Under the pieces are notes generated by a model that did no database searches, was not told the origin of the DNA, and worked only from the letters and a program-made list of their open reading frames with translations. From positions 1 to 64,000 of the forward strand of contig NW_020126839.1 of assembly GCF_002994745.2 (NCBI RefSeq): a stretch of DNA of 64,000 bases, read 5' to 3'. Each line of letters opens with the position of its first letter. The first letter of the stretch is position 1. Shown here piece by piece: positions 47,920-60,201 of the stretch. The translations under genes were made by a program, and so were the position numbers. The stretch comes from Rosa chinensis. Lineage: Eukaryota > Streptophyta > Magnoliopsida > Rosales > Rosaceae.

Positions 47920-49255
47920 TATTTGTTATTTCTTTTACTTTTATATAATTATATGACTTTTAAAACATAAATTTTGAAGAAAAATCAAGGTGAATCTTAG
48001 CTTTTCTCAAATATTACCATTTGGATATACAAAACTTCAACACATCTAAGTTATTTAATAAATAAATAGTGTAAATAGTACTAGTAATTATATGATTTTT
48101 AATTATAAAAGTTTAAAATTCAAAAATTAATCTTAAACTTGACTTTTTTAATTAAAAAATAAAATATTTTTTTTAATTTTTTTTTAAAGTTGGCTTTTTT
48201 CAATTGAAAATTTTTGGAATTATGTATTCGATAATTTAGCTACTTAAAATAAAAAAAAGGCTAATTTCTAAATTTTAGGAAATTCCACAGTGATTTTTTT
48301 TGAAGAATTTCGTAATTTCGCGAATTATTCGCAAATCAACTAATAGAACAGACATTAGAAACCTTACATACGATCAAATAACTACTCACATTGGGCTTAC
48401 AAACCTAGAGAGTTAATTTTAATATTTCAAAATTTGGAAGTCTTGGACGTCAATTGATAACTATTTTTCACCCAAGGGTCTGAAGGCTTTGCCTCTGAGA
48501 AACCCTAAAGCCGGCCTTCATTCAACTGCGAAATCCTTTCTCGTTCGGTGACATCCAGACGTCCGGGATGGCCTTCTGCCTCGTGGACGTTTAGCAGGTT
48601 AATTTGGATAGGTGATTGATTATATTGTCCGGGGGAGCAGATTCTAGTGGAAGTCTATTAGGCTCGGTACCTTGTTGTACAGGTTCGGAGGGCCTCGTCG
48701 ACGGTGTAGGGAGGTGCTGAATCGACAATGGCATGGATTCGTGGGGTGCTGAAACGGGTGGAGTGGTCCAGACAGGGTCGGACGGAGTTGCATTAGAGAA
48801 GTTGTGCGGCTTCTGGGTAGTGGCGACGATATCTAGGCTGGGTCAAGACTACTTTGCTGCCTTGGGTTTGGTCCACTTCTCTTTGGGCTTAGTTATTTGG
48901 GTTGGGTTGTTTTTGCCCTAGGCCGTTAGTATGTATTTAGTTAGTCTATTTACAATAATTCATTTTCTTTAGGATTCTAAGAACTTTTTTTCTAGTGTAT
49001 TTAGTTAGTCTATTTAGTAAGGTGAAGTATTGCTATGGATGTAGTTGTGCTCGAAGTAAATGTAAAGATTGGTTTTGATTAGCTTGTGATCAAAAATTGG
49101 TTTCGTCAAGCTTGATTTACCATATTGAAATATGAGTAAGGTAAGTAGGTAACTACAATTTTCTTTCCGTTTCATATCGCTCGAAGATTTCTGTGCTTTG
49201 GTATTGAGACTAAAGTACATTCCACTCTCAATCTTGAATAAATCACAAGGAGTTT
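47920..49255. other. No gene; AT-rich DNA and a G+C-rich repeat-like island
   Basis: 47,920-48,460 is very AT-rich. 48,470-48,920 is G+C-richer with a short plus-strand open frame rich in Gly, Val and Trp and ending VIWVGLFLP. It looks like part of a retroelement or other repeat, but no domain is recognisable. Confidence 0.4.
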
Positions 49256-49259
49256 AAAA

Positions 49260-50870
49260 CTTTAACGTCATTGTATTACAAAGTTCATATAGACAAGAGT
49301 TCAGAAGGGTTGATCCGAAAATGGAACCTCCAAATCTGTAAAAATGCCCTAATCCTGTACGCGATCAATCACATGCCTGGCTTGCTGAGCTAAGCAGTCA
49401 TAGAACTAAGTAACAAAGCTAGAGATTCTTCTGGACCTGAAACAAGAGTAAGAAGTGCTGTAAGGCTTGATTCAGCGTCGTGGAGTGTGTACATGTATTG
49501 CAGACTTCTTAAAACGTATGGAGCAGATCAACATGAACAATTAATCATATCACTCTATCTAGTTCTACCCAATTCAGATCATTTCTTGCAACTAAAGTAA
49601 TCCATGATTGGTTGAAGTACCTTAATCGAATGAAATTTACTATGGATTCAGATACCTTCTAAAAACAAGTCACATATTTTTGAAGGATCACTTTGACATT
49701 TGTAAATCATAATTCATAATCAAAGAAGGAATGCTGCAGTGATTTAATTTAAGCCATGCTACATATACAGCATGGTTACATCTTTTCCAATGTGCATACA
49801 TTAATAAATCTAACACTTCAATATATACCGTAATATGAAGGTAGCCAAATGAAATATGCACAAAAATGAAAGAAGCAGAATATTTGGAATTGAGTTTTTT
49901 AAAAGTATTGAGGACTCTTACATCACTATCATTGGCTATATACCACCAATCCACTCAACACCTTTCAGTCTTTCCAAAGACTATTTGAGAAAGTAGGAAT
50001 AGAAGAAATTGTAAAAACTGATAATAAGTAGGTGTTAAGCGTTTGTTACCTTACCTACATTAATCCAGGTGCATATATACTAAACATGATATGCTTTTTC
50101 TTTTCTTTTAATTGTTCTTCCCTTAGTATTCAACTTCATCTCATATAATACCTGCAATGCCATAAAGTAAATCTCAGCTGGTACAGGGATAAACCATGAG
50201 TTATTAGATCATATTGGAAGCAACAATAAACTCTACTAATTATATCGTTGAACTACCATGAAACTAATATATACTACTTCTCACTGCTGAAATTGCATTT
50301 AGAAGTTACAGAAAGCAAATGTAGTATCATTCATGGATATCTATCAGTAAGCTCTACCAGAAGACTTTTGTGATGCTCAGAACATTCATCACACGTGTGT
50401 TTTCGCATTCTCGTAGCTCACTTCAACAACCTTCACATAGTGTTTCTGTCGCTCCAAGTAAAGACGAATCCTATAAACTAAACTGATAAAATGAAAATGA
50501 ATGAACGAAAAAGGATCTTTCAATATGGTGCCACCATCTGATCATTCTCTAGTCTGAGAGTCTTACCAGAGAGAGTTGACCTCTTTTATACACACAGGGT
50601 GTCTTGTCGACAAAATCGAGTCTTAATGATACAGAAGGAACTCACTAGATTGATAGTATTTCAGATTCTTTCACCGTTATTCATTAAGAGGGAAAGAGAT
50701 TATCTAATTTTTATGAAATTTCACACTTCAACAGCAGTTCCCCAACACTATGCTTTTCCAGTTCCCACCCGCAATATGATACAACTTTAACTACAGTCAT
50801 CACTGCTACATTTGAAATGAGTTTTATGCTCCCAATCCATTTCATATACAAACAAGCTATATTTTTTTTG
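49260..50870 (-). pseudogene. ZYP1 3'-end fragment P2 (decayed duplicate of P1)
   Basis: Follows P1 closely over about 1.4 kb with many single-base deletions and also extends further left (49,260-49,470), matching 53,740-53,965. The same two C-terminal exons can be followed (near 50,100-50,165 and 50,365-50,472) but have no continuous frame. It shares the CTCACTTCAACAACxTTCAC change that destroys the LLKKA motif in P1, so P1 and P2 share an already inactive ancestor. Confidence 0.75.
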
Positions 50871-50879
50871 TTGCTTGGG

Positions 50880-51920
50880 CAAGTTGGGTTCAACAATTCT
50901 AATCTTCAACTCACAGTCCTCAGTCCTAGGTGAAATATGGGTCGCCAAAAAAAGTATATGAAGCGACAATAGAAAGGTGCAAGTTCAATATAATGTCCCA
51001 AACAGTGGAATCAGCTAATACCAACTTTTCTAGAAAGTGAATGAGCAAATATTATTTGAGTTGAAAAGTATTTTTGGTCCTAGAGAACAGATGAGCTCCT
51101 CACAGTCTCAGCAGAACCGAAGGTGTGATGCAGCAGCTATTGTTCTTAACATCTTTTCCGGAGTCCTCCTTAAATCCCTAAATCCAGAATTGCCTACAGT
51201 CCTAAACCAATTTACCCAATAATCGCAATCTCCTTGTAATTATGTGAATCATATAAAAAAATTACATGCTTTGCCTTACAAGAAATCACAACTGCCATCA
51301 ATTATAATGTGCAAGGATCAAATTTCAAAATGAGAATATATTATACAATCAACTGGTCCAATTTTCCAGTGCTCGATTGCTTCTTAAGAAGCCCTAACCC
51401 CCAATCTCAAGGTTATTTCAACTAAATTTTAAAACTTTAAGCTATACATAAAATGTGGGCATCTGGGCATGTATATAAAAATCTCAAAATGAAGCTATAT
51501 ACAACTCTGAGTCAATTGATCCCCATAAGACACCAAAATTCAAACAATTCTCTAAGCTCAAATTGCACTAGGAACCCTCATCATCATATTAAACTTCAAT
51601 AACCCATACCTCGTCAGCTTCGCCGTCAGCAACTTACGCCAGCGTGCATTGTTCGCCGTCACCGTCCAGAGAGACTGAAACAGAAGGAAAGGATTTAGGG
51701 CCTTTCCTTATCTTTTCAACAAAAAATAATAATAATACTTTCGATCAAAAAATAAAAATAAAAGAAATTAAATAATACTTTCGATCAAAAAATAAAAATA
51801 GAAGTTTGAAAGATATTTCAAATTTTGCCTTTCCTTAACTGCTAAGGAGTAAGGAGTCTTCGCCTACGTCATCACCCCAACGGTCATAAAATCTACTTTC
51901 CCTAATGTTTTAGGGAACTA
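50880..51920. other. Upstream intergenic region of the NAC gene
   Basis: No gene recognised. A duplicated AT-rich phrase (ATACTTTCGATCAAAAAATA) occurs at 51,736 and 51,777. A G+C-richer patch lies near 51,610-51,670. Confidence 0.45.
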
Positions 51921-51922
51921 CT

Positions 51923-51939
51923 CCAATCGCCTATATAAA
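51923..51939 (+). promoter_or_regulatory. Core promoter of the NAC gene (CCAAT and TATATAAA)
   Basis: TATATAAA at about 51,932-51,939 lies some 125 bp before the chosen ATG, with CCAAT just upstream. Spacing suits a plant promoter with transcription starting near 51,965. Confidence 0.6.
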
Positions 51940-52064
51940 CCTTCTCACAGACCATTCTCATTTTCAGACATCAAACTCTCCCTCTACAAGTTAGAAAGTT
52001 TCTCCCTGTTTTGTTTTTCATCTTATTCGCTTTGATCAAATTCATTTGCTTTGATCAATTAGTC

Positions 52065-53054
52065 ATGGCTCTCGTAGATCAATTCATGACTCTGGATCAA
52101 CTTGATGTGGGTGTGGTGAAGATGTTTCACCCTACTGAAGCTGAGTTGGTGGGTTTCTTTCTACACAACAAGATTTCCATGGCCTCAAACCCAGGCAATC
52201 ATATTCAGACCTTCCCTGAAATTTGTATATACGGCGAGACAGGCTTACCACCTTGGGAGATATGGAGGGTATATCAGCAATTCAAGTTTCCCCACCAAGA
52301 TTTTCTCTACTTCTTCTCCTGGGCCAAGAAAGTGAGCCCCAACAAATCTCGCAACTCTCGCACGGTTGGCTCTGATGGAGGAACGTGGAGCGAGACGGAA
52401 GCCGGTAGGCCTGTGTATATCAGTGGAAGTGAAGAGGCGTTTGGGAAAGTCAGGAAGTTTCGGTATGAAAAGAACAAGGACAAAACGTTTGTGCATCACG
52501 CTGCTTGGTTGATGGAGGAGTACACCATCAACCAAGCACCAGATCTGGCTTTGTGCCGACTCAAAGTCAATGATAAAGGAGGAGGAAGAAAAAAGAGGAA
52601 GAAGAGTTCTGATGAGACTAATGAGGATCAGAATGTGAGAAGCAAAAAGTGTTTGAAAAACCGAAAAGTTGAACCGAGAAGAGATCAAACTAATTTCTTG
52701 GATCCTGAGGAGCAACAAGAAGGCAGTGCTTCCTTTGCTACTACTACTTCACAGCTAATTCTCTCTCCCTATCATCATGAAGATGATCAAGCGGTTCAGG
52801 TGGTTCCGGAGAACAATTACGATTATGACGAGCTGCAGCAGATCCTCTTTAATGATGATGATTGTATGGATGAGAATCTAATGTTCTCTCCCACTCTCTT
52901 GTTTGATGATGCTCAGCTTATGGCTTCTGTTGATCAATCAATAGCTAGTGAGCAACAACAACAACAAGATTCGGATTATTCACTTGCGCCGCAACAGCAA
53001 TTGGAACCTGACAATAGGTGTCAAGAGGAGGACCAAGTACAACAACAACAATGA
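52065..53054 (+). CDS. NAC-domain transcription factor, atypical (329 aa as assembled)
   Basis: The ATG at 52065 (MALVDQFM) has a favourable context; the open frame extends further upstream without an ATG. The NAC-like N-terminal domain (about residues 20-180) shows FHPTEAELVGFFLHNKI (subdomain A), PPWEIW (C-like), YFFSWAKKV, VGSDGGTWSETEAGRPVY (D) and FVHHAAWLMEEYTI (E), then LCRLKVND. A basic patch GGGRKKRKKSS follows and may be a nuclear signal. The C terminus is acidic and Gln-rich, as in activation regions. The frame ends in a CAA repeat at 53,054, and a second frame continues with similar composition, so the natural protein may be longer. It is probably a nuclear DNA-binding regulator; the subgroup cannot be assigned. 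Confidence 0.88.
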   Translation: MALVDQFMTLDQLDVGVVKMFHPTEAELVGFFLHNKISMASNPGNHIQTFPEICIYGETGLPPWEIWRVYQQFKFPHQDFLYFFSWAKKVSPNKSRNSRTVGSDGGTWSETEAGRPVYISGSEEAFGKVRKFRYEKNKDKTFVHHAAWLMEEYTINQAPDLALCRLKVNDKGGGRKKRKKSSDETNEDQNVRSKKCLKNRKVEPRRDQTNFLDPEEQQEGSASFATTTSQLILSPYHHEDDQAVQVVPENNYDYDELQQILFNDDDCMDENLMFSPTLLFDDAQLMASVDQSIASEQQQQQDSDYSLAPQQQLEPDNRCQEEDQVQQQQ

Positions 53055-53313
53055 TCAGCCCTCTCATTCTCATGAGCAGCAGCAGCTCATCGGTGATGGC
53101 GATCTGATGATTTATGGCCAACATGACTATAATATTCCACTCGATAACGACTTCTTATGGTCAGATGAATTTAATGGACTCTTGACTCATGAAGATCAGC
53201 TGGGAGCTGTGCCATGGCGGGATAGTGATGATCAGTTTCAGTATTCTGACATCTGTGTAGTTTCGTTTTTATTCCTAAATGTAGATATTTTGATTCTGAA
53301 GCCAATTAATTGA
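53055..53313 (+). other. Likely continuation of the NAC C terminus in a shifted frame
   Basis: Overlapping the end of the NAC gene, another frame stays open to 53,313 and reads NDQPSHSHEQQQLIGDGDLM, then DNDFLWSDEFNGLL and DSDDQFQYSDI. This is acidic, aromatic activation-domain-like sequence of the same character. A length change of one base in the CAA tract at about 53,040-53,050 would join the two. Confidence 0.55.
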
Positions 53314-53379
53314 TTGGTGGATACTCTACTTATACTGTAAATCAATTCTTCATCTATCAATTGAAATCAAATTTCTAGT

Positions 53380-54690
53380 TTACTGTGTACATGTACTGCA
53401 GCTTTCTAATATTTTCAAAATTTTACAGAAACATGAAAACAGAATCATACTCAAATTTGAGTCTATACATTTGAAAGAAATATCTTTTGGCCAATTCAGT
53501 CCCCATATCTTGCAACTATATAAACTCTGATGTCTTCTTATATCTCCCTCTTCATTCTCATATCCCTTGGAACAAAGAAAAAAAAAAGAGAAGCATATCT
53601 GCAAAGTAGCAATCAAATTTTCATTTAAAGTTTTGACCTTTTTTTCACTATCTATTTGCAGTGATCACATAGATCAAGTGCGTACCACTTTCAGTAATGA
53701 GTAGATCCCCATATGTACAAAGAGTGTGATGTTAACTAATTACAAAATCCCATATTGACAAAGAGTTCAGAACTGATGATCCAAATCAGTAAAAATTGCC
53801 CTAGTTCTATGCCCACTTATACGCAAGACCAAATCCTGTACACGATCAGATCACATGCCCGCTGGTGTGTGAGGCATTTAAGAGGTACCATAGCGGTTTC
53901 TTTCCTGACTGAAACAAAAGTAGGAAAAGCCTGCATTAAGGCTTCGATTCGGTATAGTTTAGTGTGTAGTGTATACATGTACTCTAAATTTTCTTAAAGG
54001 TTTTCAAAGCATTTCAGAACATGAAAGATTATATCAACCTAAATGGAGTCTAAACTGAGAAAGAAAGACCTAGTTGACCAATTCAAGATCATATCTTGCT
54101 TCTAAAGGGATTCAGATATATAAAAATTGAAAACAAGAAGGGAGATCTTAATGCAGATTAGTTTGAGTTTAACAAATAAAGTAAAATCATGTATACTATC
54201 ATGGTGAAATTGAAATACTTAATCAAATGCATATGGATCATCAGCATATGGATTCAGAGACCCTTAGAAAACAGGTCAACGATGTTGAAGGACGTGGTTG
54301 ACCCTCTCCCTTAGATCCTAGATAACAAAACACATATTGCAAATTCAGTATTTGCAGAATCAAAATGAGTGCTGCATTATATAACTCAAGCAATGCATCA
54401 GCTTTCCAATAATTCAATACAGTAATCTTGGATTTAACATATGTGTTCAAAAAACCAACTTATCCTATATGTTCCAGCTACATGGATTGATTTTCATTAT
54501 CTGAGGAAACCAAAAGCAGGATCTTTTTACTTGTAATTCTAAATGCATGTGGATTCTTATAGCAACATTAACTGTATCCACTCAGAATATTTATCCAAGA
54601 AAACTGAAGCTTCCAAGCAATCTTAGACATGAAAAGTAGATGAATCACAAGATATTACAAAGTGAAATAAAGTAATGGGTTTAGCTTTAC
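53380..54690. repeat. Two partial copies of the ZYP1 3' flank
   Basis: 53,380-53,530 and 53,965-54,110 are diverged copies of the same GTGTACATGTACT flank. 54,226-54,640 is duplicated at 58,510-58,940 (GAAGGACGTGGTTGACCCTC). No separate gene is seen. Confidence 0.7.
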
Positions 54691-57600
54691 CTTGACCACA
54701 CCCTGGGCTTTTGAGTTTGGTGTACTTGTCCTCTTATTTTTCTTGGATCCTGATGTTATACAGAAAATAAAATTCAGTATTAGGAAATGTATGTACACAT
54801 AAAGATACATAATTCTGAAGGTGAAATGGAGATCGAGCATATAGCTTCAAGAACCACCAGGTTCATACCTCAAACATGACTGTGCTTCTTAATTCCGTTT
54901 AATAGTCTTCCATTACCAGTTTCAACTTCATATTCGTCACGAATTACCTGAAATGCATGAAGTAAGTCTCAGGTAGTTGATGGATAAGGAAAATTAATCT
55001 CAGGATGTTGATAGGATAAGGCAAGAATTAATCAGATCTTAACAAGCACATTAAACCGTTGTTAATACTATTGCCCATAGCAAGAAGATTCATATTTATG
55101 ATCCGTTTTCAACTACAGAAGTTGCTCTAAAGCTAAAGTTGCATTATTATGAATATAACCATCAGTAAAACTGTACGAGAGAAATTTCTACCTTTTGTGG
55201 TGCTTTGAATATTCATTACAGTTGGTGAATTGATATTCTCTGAAGCTTTCTTCAACAGTGTTGACACAGGTGTTTGTTTTGCTCCCACTAGAGGTGAATC
55301 CTACAAACCAAATAGAATGAAATATCATAATGAGAGTCATATTGTCATGTGAAAGGAAATAAAATGATTTTCAGAATATCGTCCCACCTTCTCATGCTCT
55401 GGTCTTCTCAGAGAACGCTGACCTCTCCTCTCACAACAGGGTTTCTCCTTGACGAAATTGAGTATTACTGAGACAGAATGAACTCATCATATTGATAGAA
55501 ATTCCAGACTATTATCAGATTATGAAATTTATACTTCAACCACGATCACAAAAAAGAAATCTTTAAATATAACGCCCTCCCACTGCATAAATCCATGCCT
55601 TTTTGTGTTGTCTTCTATCTTAGTGAAATACTTTCTTGATTAAAGGATCAATCTATTCAATCATGCATATTTTAATAAAAATAAAATAAATTGTGTATCA
55701 CTGTTCTTATATGATACAAACTCAAATTTAAATAGTAAGTATATCTGGCATAGATTAGTATCACTGCATCCAGATGTTAATGCAAATTCAAACAATTTTG
55801 TGTAGGTGTGTAGGTGTGTGTGTGTGTCTGTGAGAGAGAGAGAGAGAGAGATGCATTGGTTATAAAATCAACCTTCTTTGAATTCACTTCTTGCTCCCTT
55901 CTGGCTTATCACTCATAACTTTCCACTGCAATTGCAGTAATGCCTCTGCTTCTCCTCCTGTGATAATAAGAATATGTAAAAGATGTACAAAAAATAAATT
56001 CAGAAAGAACATAGGAAGATAAGTACTTTGGACTTTTGAACATCCAAGTCCTCCTGAAGCTTCTTAATCTCATCTCATGCTGAAGCCTCAAAGCTTTCAG
56101 TTGGGCTTCATGTTCATTCCTCATTGATGTATTTTCTATGACAAAAGTAATCTGATTTAGTTACTTAGGCGTATAAGACCCAACTTAGTTCGAGCTTAGA
56201 GCTACATGAAGTTACAAACCTCTCTCAACTCGTTTCAGTTGAAGTTGGATCTGCTTTAGCTCTCACTGTGTTAGCTTTTATACTTCGTTCCTTTTTATCA
56301 TGCTCCTGCTGAAGACTACTGACCTGTAAATGTGAAAGTCAATAATGTTCTACCCCAAATGTGGCACTCTAGTTAGTGTAGTTGAGAATATAATCAGAAG
56401 CATGTAACAGAAATGCCTCAGAAAAGGAGAAACTTCCCCGATCAAAACTGAGCTACGTAGAACATGCCAAGGGTTAAACTAGGATTAATTCTTTGAAAAA
56501 AGTGCACAGCCAGTAACAAATTGCAGGTAGGCTATTTAGTAGAATTATACAGGTGCAAACAGACTTGAGTACCAAACAATTTTTCTGCTTTTTTTTGTTT
56601 TGTCAGCTTAATAATTTACAAATACTATAGACTAATGGTGAATGCTGAGGAATGAAAACTCCGTTCAATGCAATATATGTTGAGAGGTATTTAACATATG
56701 AAAAATAATTTCTCCCCTACTGAATGTAAATGTCTGATAATGTCAGAGAATATGTAGAAAAAAAAAAAAAAAAATTCCGTCGTGTTGTTATATTAAACTA
56801 ATGTAATTTGTGCAAAAGTGATTATCAATTTTATATTTAATAGCATGCACCACTTTCCCACACATACCAGCGCCAGTATGTTCCTCCTGAACATGCATTA
56901 AGTGCTGCCTAGATTCTTCTCTGCATTCTTCAAGTTTTTTCTCACATTCTATCGCCCTTTCTCGAACAAGTTTTTCTGCCTGCAGTTTCAATTAAACGAA
57001 GATAATTCAAGAAAATGATTTATCTCTAACATATTCCAGGAGAAGGTAAAAATGAGAAAACCTTTTGCTTTTCCATGTTAACTATCTCCAGCTTCTCCAC
57101 CTCATACTTCTTCCGGATGTCATTAATTGCCCAAGTAAATTTGTCATAATGCCAATCCAAAGTAGTTAAACAACTGTAATGTGTCCAGATGCCTAGATCA
57201 TAAGAGGTCAGACCTGGTCTTCCTCTGAGATATGTCTTTCAAATGCCTTGACAGTTCTAGTTGTTTACTCTCAAGCATGAGGTCATAGTGCTTCTTATCT
57301 TCCACAAGTTTAATTTCAGCAGCAGTCAGCGATGCAAGATTCTGGAACAAAGTACAGAACTGTAAGTACGTAAAATATGGTTTTACGAACATCTCACATT
57401 TATATTGAATTACAAACCTCTGTGATCTGTTCTTCCAGATTCTTCTCTCGTTCCTTATATTGCACAATAAGTTGCTCCTTTTCCTCTAGTGTGCTATGAA
57501 GCTGGCTGACTTGTTTATCCATCAAATCTACATGCTGCTCATGTGTTTCACCTTGCTTCAGTAAACCATCTATTGTTCCGCTTCTCTGTATCTCTGCTTG

Positions 57601-58416
57601 TAGTTTCTCTGTATTATCTTTATTCTCAGTTTCTAGTGCTGAGATTTTCAGCAACAGAATTTGCTGCAAGATAGTACAAAAAAGTTTAATATGACAAAAA
57701 CACATCTCGTAATATAAAATGTATGAGTTGGAATTTGCAAACCCTTTTATTCTCAGATGATCTTGAACTTTCTGACAGAGAATCAATTTGCAGTTCTAAT
57801 TCAGACACCAACTTCTCTGTTTCAATCTTCTTTGAGACCAGAGCTTCAGCTTCAAACTCCAACTTCTGTATCCTCTCCCTGGCTATACGGCATTCCTCTG
57901 AAAGTTGTGCCATAATAGACTCCTAACTTTCTGAAGTTCCATGACCTTATTGTTCAACTCCTGATTACCAATTGTATAGCATCTTTTCTGATGTCAAGTT
58001 CAAGAACCTGCCGTGCAGTTGATCATACTGTCTCTTAGCAAGCTTGGCAGAAAGGTCTCTCTCCTGATTGACCAACCGGAAGCAAGCCTCGTAGACAGAG
58101 TTTAGCTTATCAAACTTTTCTAGAAAGTTCAAACTAACTCTGTCCAATTCAGCCAAATGTGCAGCCAACACATGAACAAAACCTTCAAGATTCTTTATCT
58201 CAAGGACTGACATATCTAATCTCTTAACAAGGTCATTGTTGCTCATATGAAGATCATACTTTTCTGTTTCCAAGTTCTCCTGACCAGTTATCAAACGTCT
58301 GATTTCGTCCTCTTTCAACTTTAACTCAAGATGCACCTCACCCAATTTAGTGTTCAGACTCTCTGTAGCCAACCTATTAGTTGCTAGAGTTTCTTCAAAG
58401 TTCTTAATCATAGCAT
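54691..58416 (-). pseudogene. ZYP1: ZYP1 copy B: 5'-truncated, frame-broken
   Basis: Twelve minus-strand exons: 57743-58416, 57418-57663, 57214-57341, 57062-57130, 56868-56979, 56220-56323, 56027-56135, 55873-55957, 55388-55467, 55192-55300, 54869-54947 and 54691-54749. The order covers AMIKNFEETLATNRL through LAELDRVSLNFLEKFDKL, the [16 protein letters not shown] block, LQLQWKV-equivalent sequence and the C-terminal RDEYEVETGNG box. Exons before AMIKNFEE (roughly the first 230 residues in Arabidopsis) are missing. At 58,490 the sequence jumps to another copy's 3' flank. Single-base gains or losses break the frame in several exons, for example in the [14 protein letters not shown] and EEHTAL exons, where copy A is intact. 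Confidence 0.85.
55805..55850. repeat. GT/GA microsatellite in a ZYP1 intron
   Basis: GT repeats followed by (GA)n in copy B. The equivalent tract in copy C is at about 60,117-60,162, with different repeat numbers. Confidence 0.85.
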
Positions 58417-58964
58417 CTGCAAGGAAAAGACATATGACTGCCGTCATAATGAAAGTCCAAGAAAACTTGAACAAACATTTAGGAAAAGTCAGTGCATATG
58501 CATATGATCAAAGCATATGATCAGAGACCCTTCTGAAAACCGTCACCAATGTTTGAAGGACGTGGTTGACCCTCTCCCTTAGATCCCAGATTACAAAAAC
58601 AACATATTGCAAATTCAGTATTTGCAGAATCCAAATGAGTGCTGCATTAATAACTCAAGCAATGCATCCAGCTTTCCAATAATCAATACAGTAATCTTTG
58701 GATTATGTGTCCAAAAAACCAACTTATCCTATATGTTCCAGCTACATGGTATTGATTTTCATTATCTGAGGAAACAAAATGCAGGATATTTGTACTTGTA
58801 ATTCTAAATGCATGCGGATTCTTATAGCAATATTAACTCTATCCACTCAGATATATTTTGTCCAAGACTAGTACAACCAAAGCTTCTAAGCAATCTGAGA
58901 CATGAGAAACTAGATGAATCACAAGATATTCCAAAACTGAAATAAAGTAATGGGTTTAGCTTAC

Positions 58965-60201
58965 CTGAATACACTCCTGGGGCTTTTGACTTTGGTGTAC
59001 TTTCCTCTATGTTTCTTGGATCCTGATGTCATACAGAAAATAAAATTCAGTATTGAGAAATGTATGTCTAATGTGAAAATGGAGATTGAGCATATAGCTT
59101 CACAGAAGTCACCAGGTTCATACCTCAAACATGACTGTGCTTCTTGATTTCCTTTTATAGTTCTTCCCATTTCCAGTTTCAACTTCATATTCGTCCCGAA
59201 TGACCTGCAATGCATGAAGAAAGTCCCAGGTAGTTGATGGGATAAAGCAAAAGTTAGTCTCAGGTTGTTGAAGGGATAAGGCAAGAATTAATTGAATCTT
59301 AATAAGCAACATTAAATCCTTATTAATACTATTGCCACTAGAAAAAAGATTCATATTAATAATCTGTTTTGACCTACAGAAGTTGCTCTAAACCTAAAGT
59401 TGCATTATTTATGAATATACCATCAGTTAAAATGCATGAGAGAAATTTCTACCTTTTTAAGGTGCTTTGAAATATTCATTACACTTGGTGAATTCATATT
59501 CTCTGAAGCTTTCTTCAACAGTGTTGACACTGGTGTTTGTGTTGCTCCCGCTAGAGGTGAATCCTACACACCAAATAGAATGAAATATCATAATGAGTCA
59601 TATTGTCATGTGAAAAGGATCAAACATGAAAGAAATTAAAATGATTTTCAGAATATCGTCCCACCTTCTCATCATGCTTCGGTCTTCTTAGAGAGCGCTG
59701 ACCTCTCCTTCTCACAACAGGGTTTCTCCTTGACGAAATAGAGTATTCCTGAGACAGAATGAAAGTCATCATATTGGTAGAAATTCCAGACTATTATCAG
59801 ATTATGAAATTTTATGCTTCAACCAAGATCCCAAGGAGGAAATCTATGAAAAATATACGCTCTCCCACTGCATAAATCCATGCCATTTTGCATTGCCCTT
59901 CTAAACCTTAGCACAATGCATTCTTGAATAAAGGATCACTCTATTCGATCATGCATATTTTAATAGAAATAAAATAAATTCGTGTATCTCACTATTCTTA
60001 TATCAGTAGTTGAATACAAACTTCAAAATTTAAATAGTAAGTTTTATCGGTCATAGATTAGTATCACTGCATCCAGATGTTATTCATGTTAATACAAATT
60101 CAAAAACTTTTGTGCAGGTGTGTGTGTGTGTGTGTGTCACAGAGAGAGAGAGAGAGAGAGAAGCATTGGTTTTAAAGCCAACCTTTTTCGAATTCACTTC
60201 A
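58965..60201 (-). pseudogene. ZYP1: ZYP1 copy C: 3' exons only, reading frame intact
   Basis: Exons 59665-59748 (EYSISSRRNPVVRRRGQRSL), 59453-59563 (DSPLAGATQTPVSTLLKKAS), 59124-59204 (VIRDEYEVETGNGKNYKRKS then RSTVMFE) and 58965-59022 (DPRNIEESTPKSKAPG) are all open with good GT-AG borders. The next exon upstream survives only as VNSKK at 60183 to about 60201, where similarity to copy B stops. It encodes the basic C-terminal tail that in ZYP1 lies at the lateral/axial side of the synaptonemal complex. Alone it cannot form a transverse filament, but it could be spliced to an upstream exon. Confidence 0.82.

Noticed and set aside
52245..52718. 157-codon minus-strand frame
   Set aside because: Lies antisense within the NAC coding region. 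The sense frame carries the NAC motifs.
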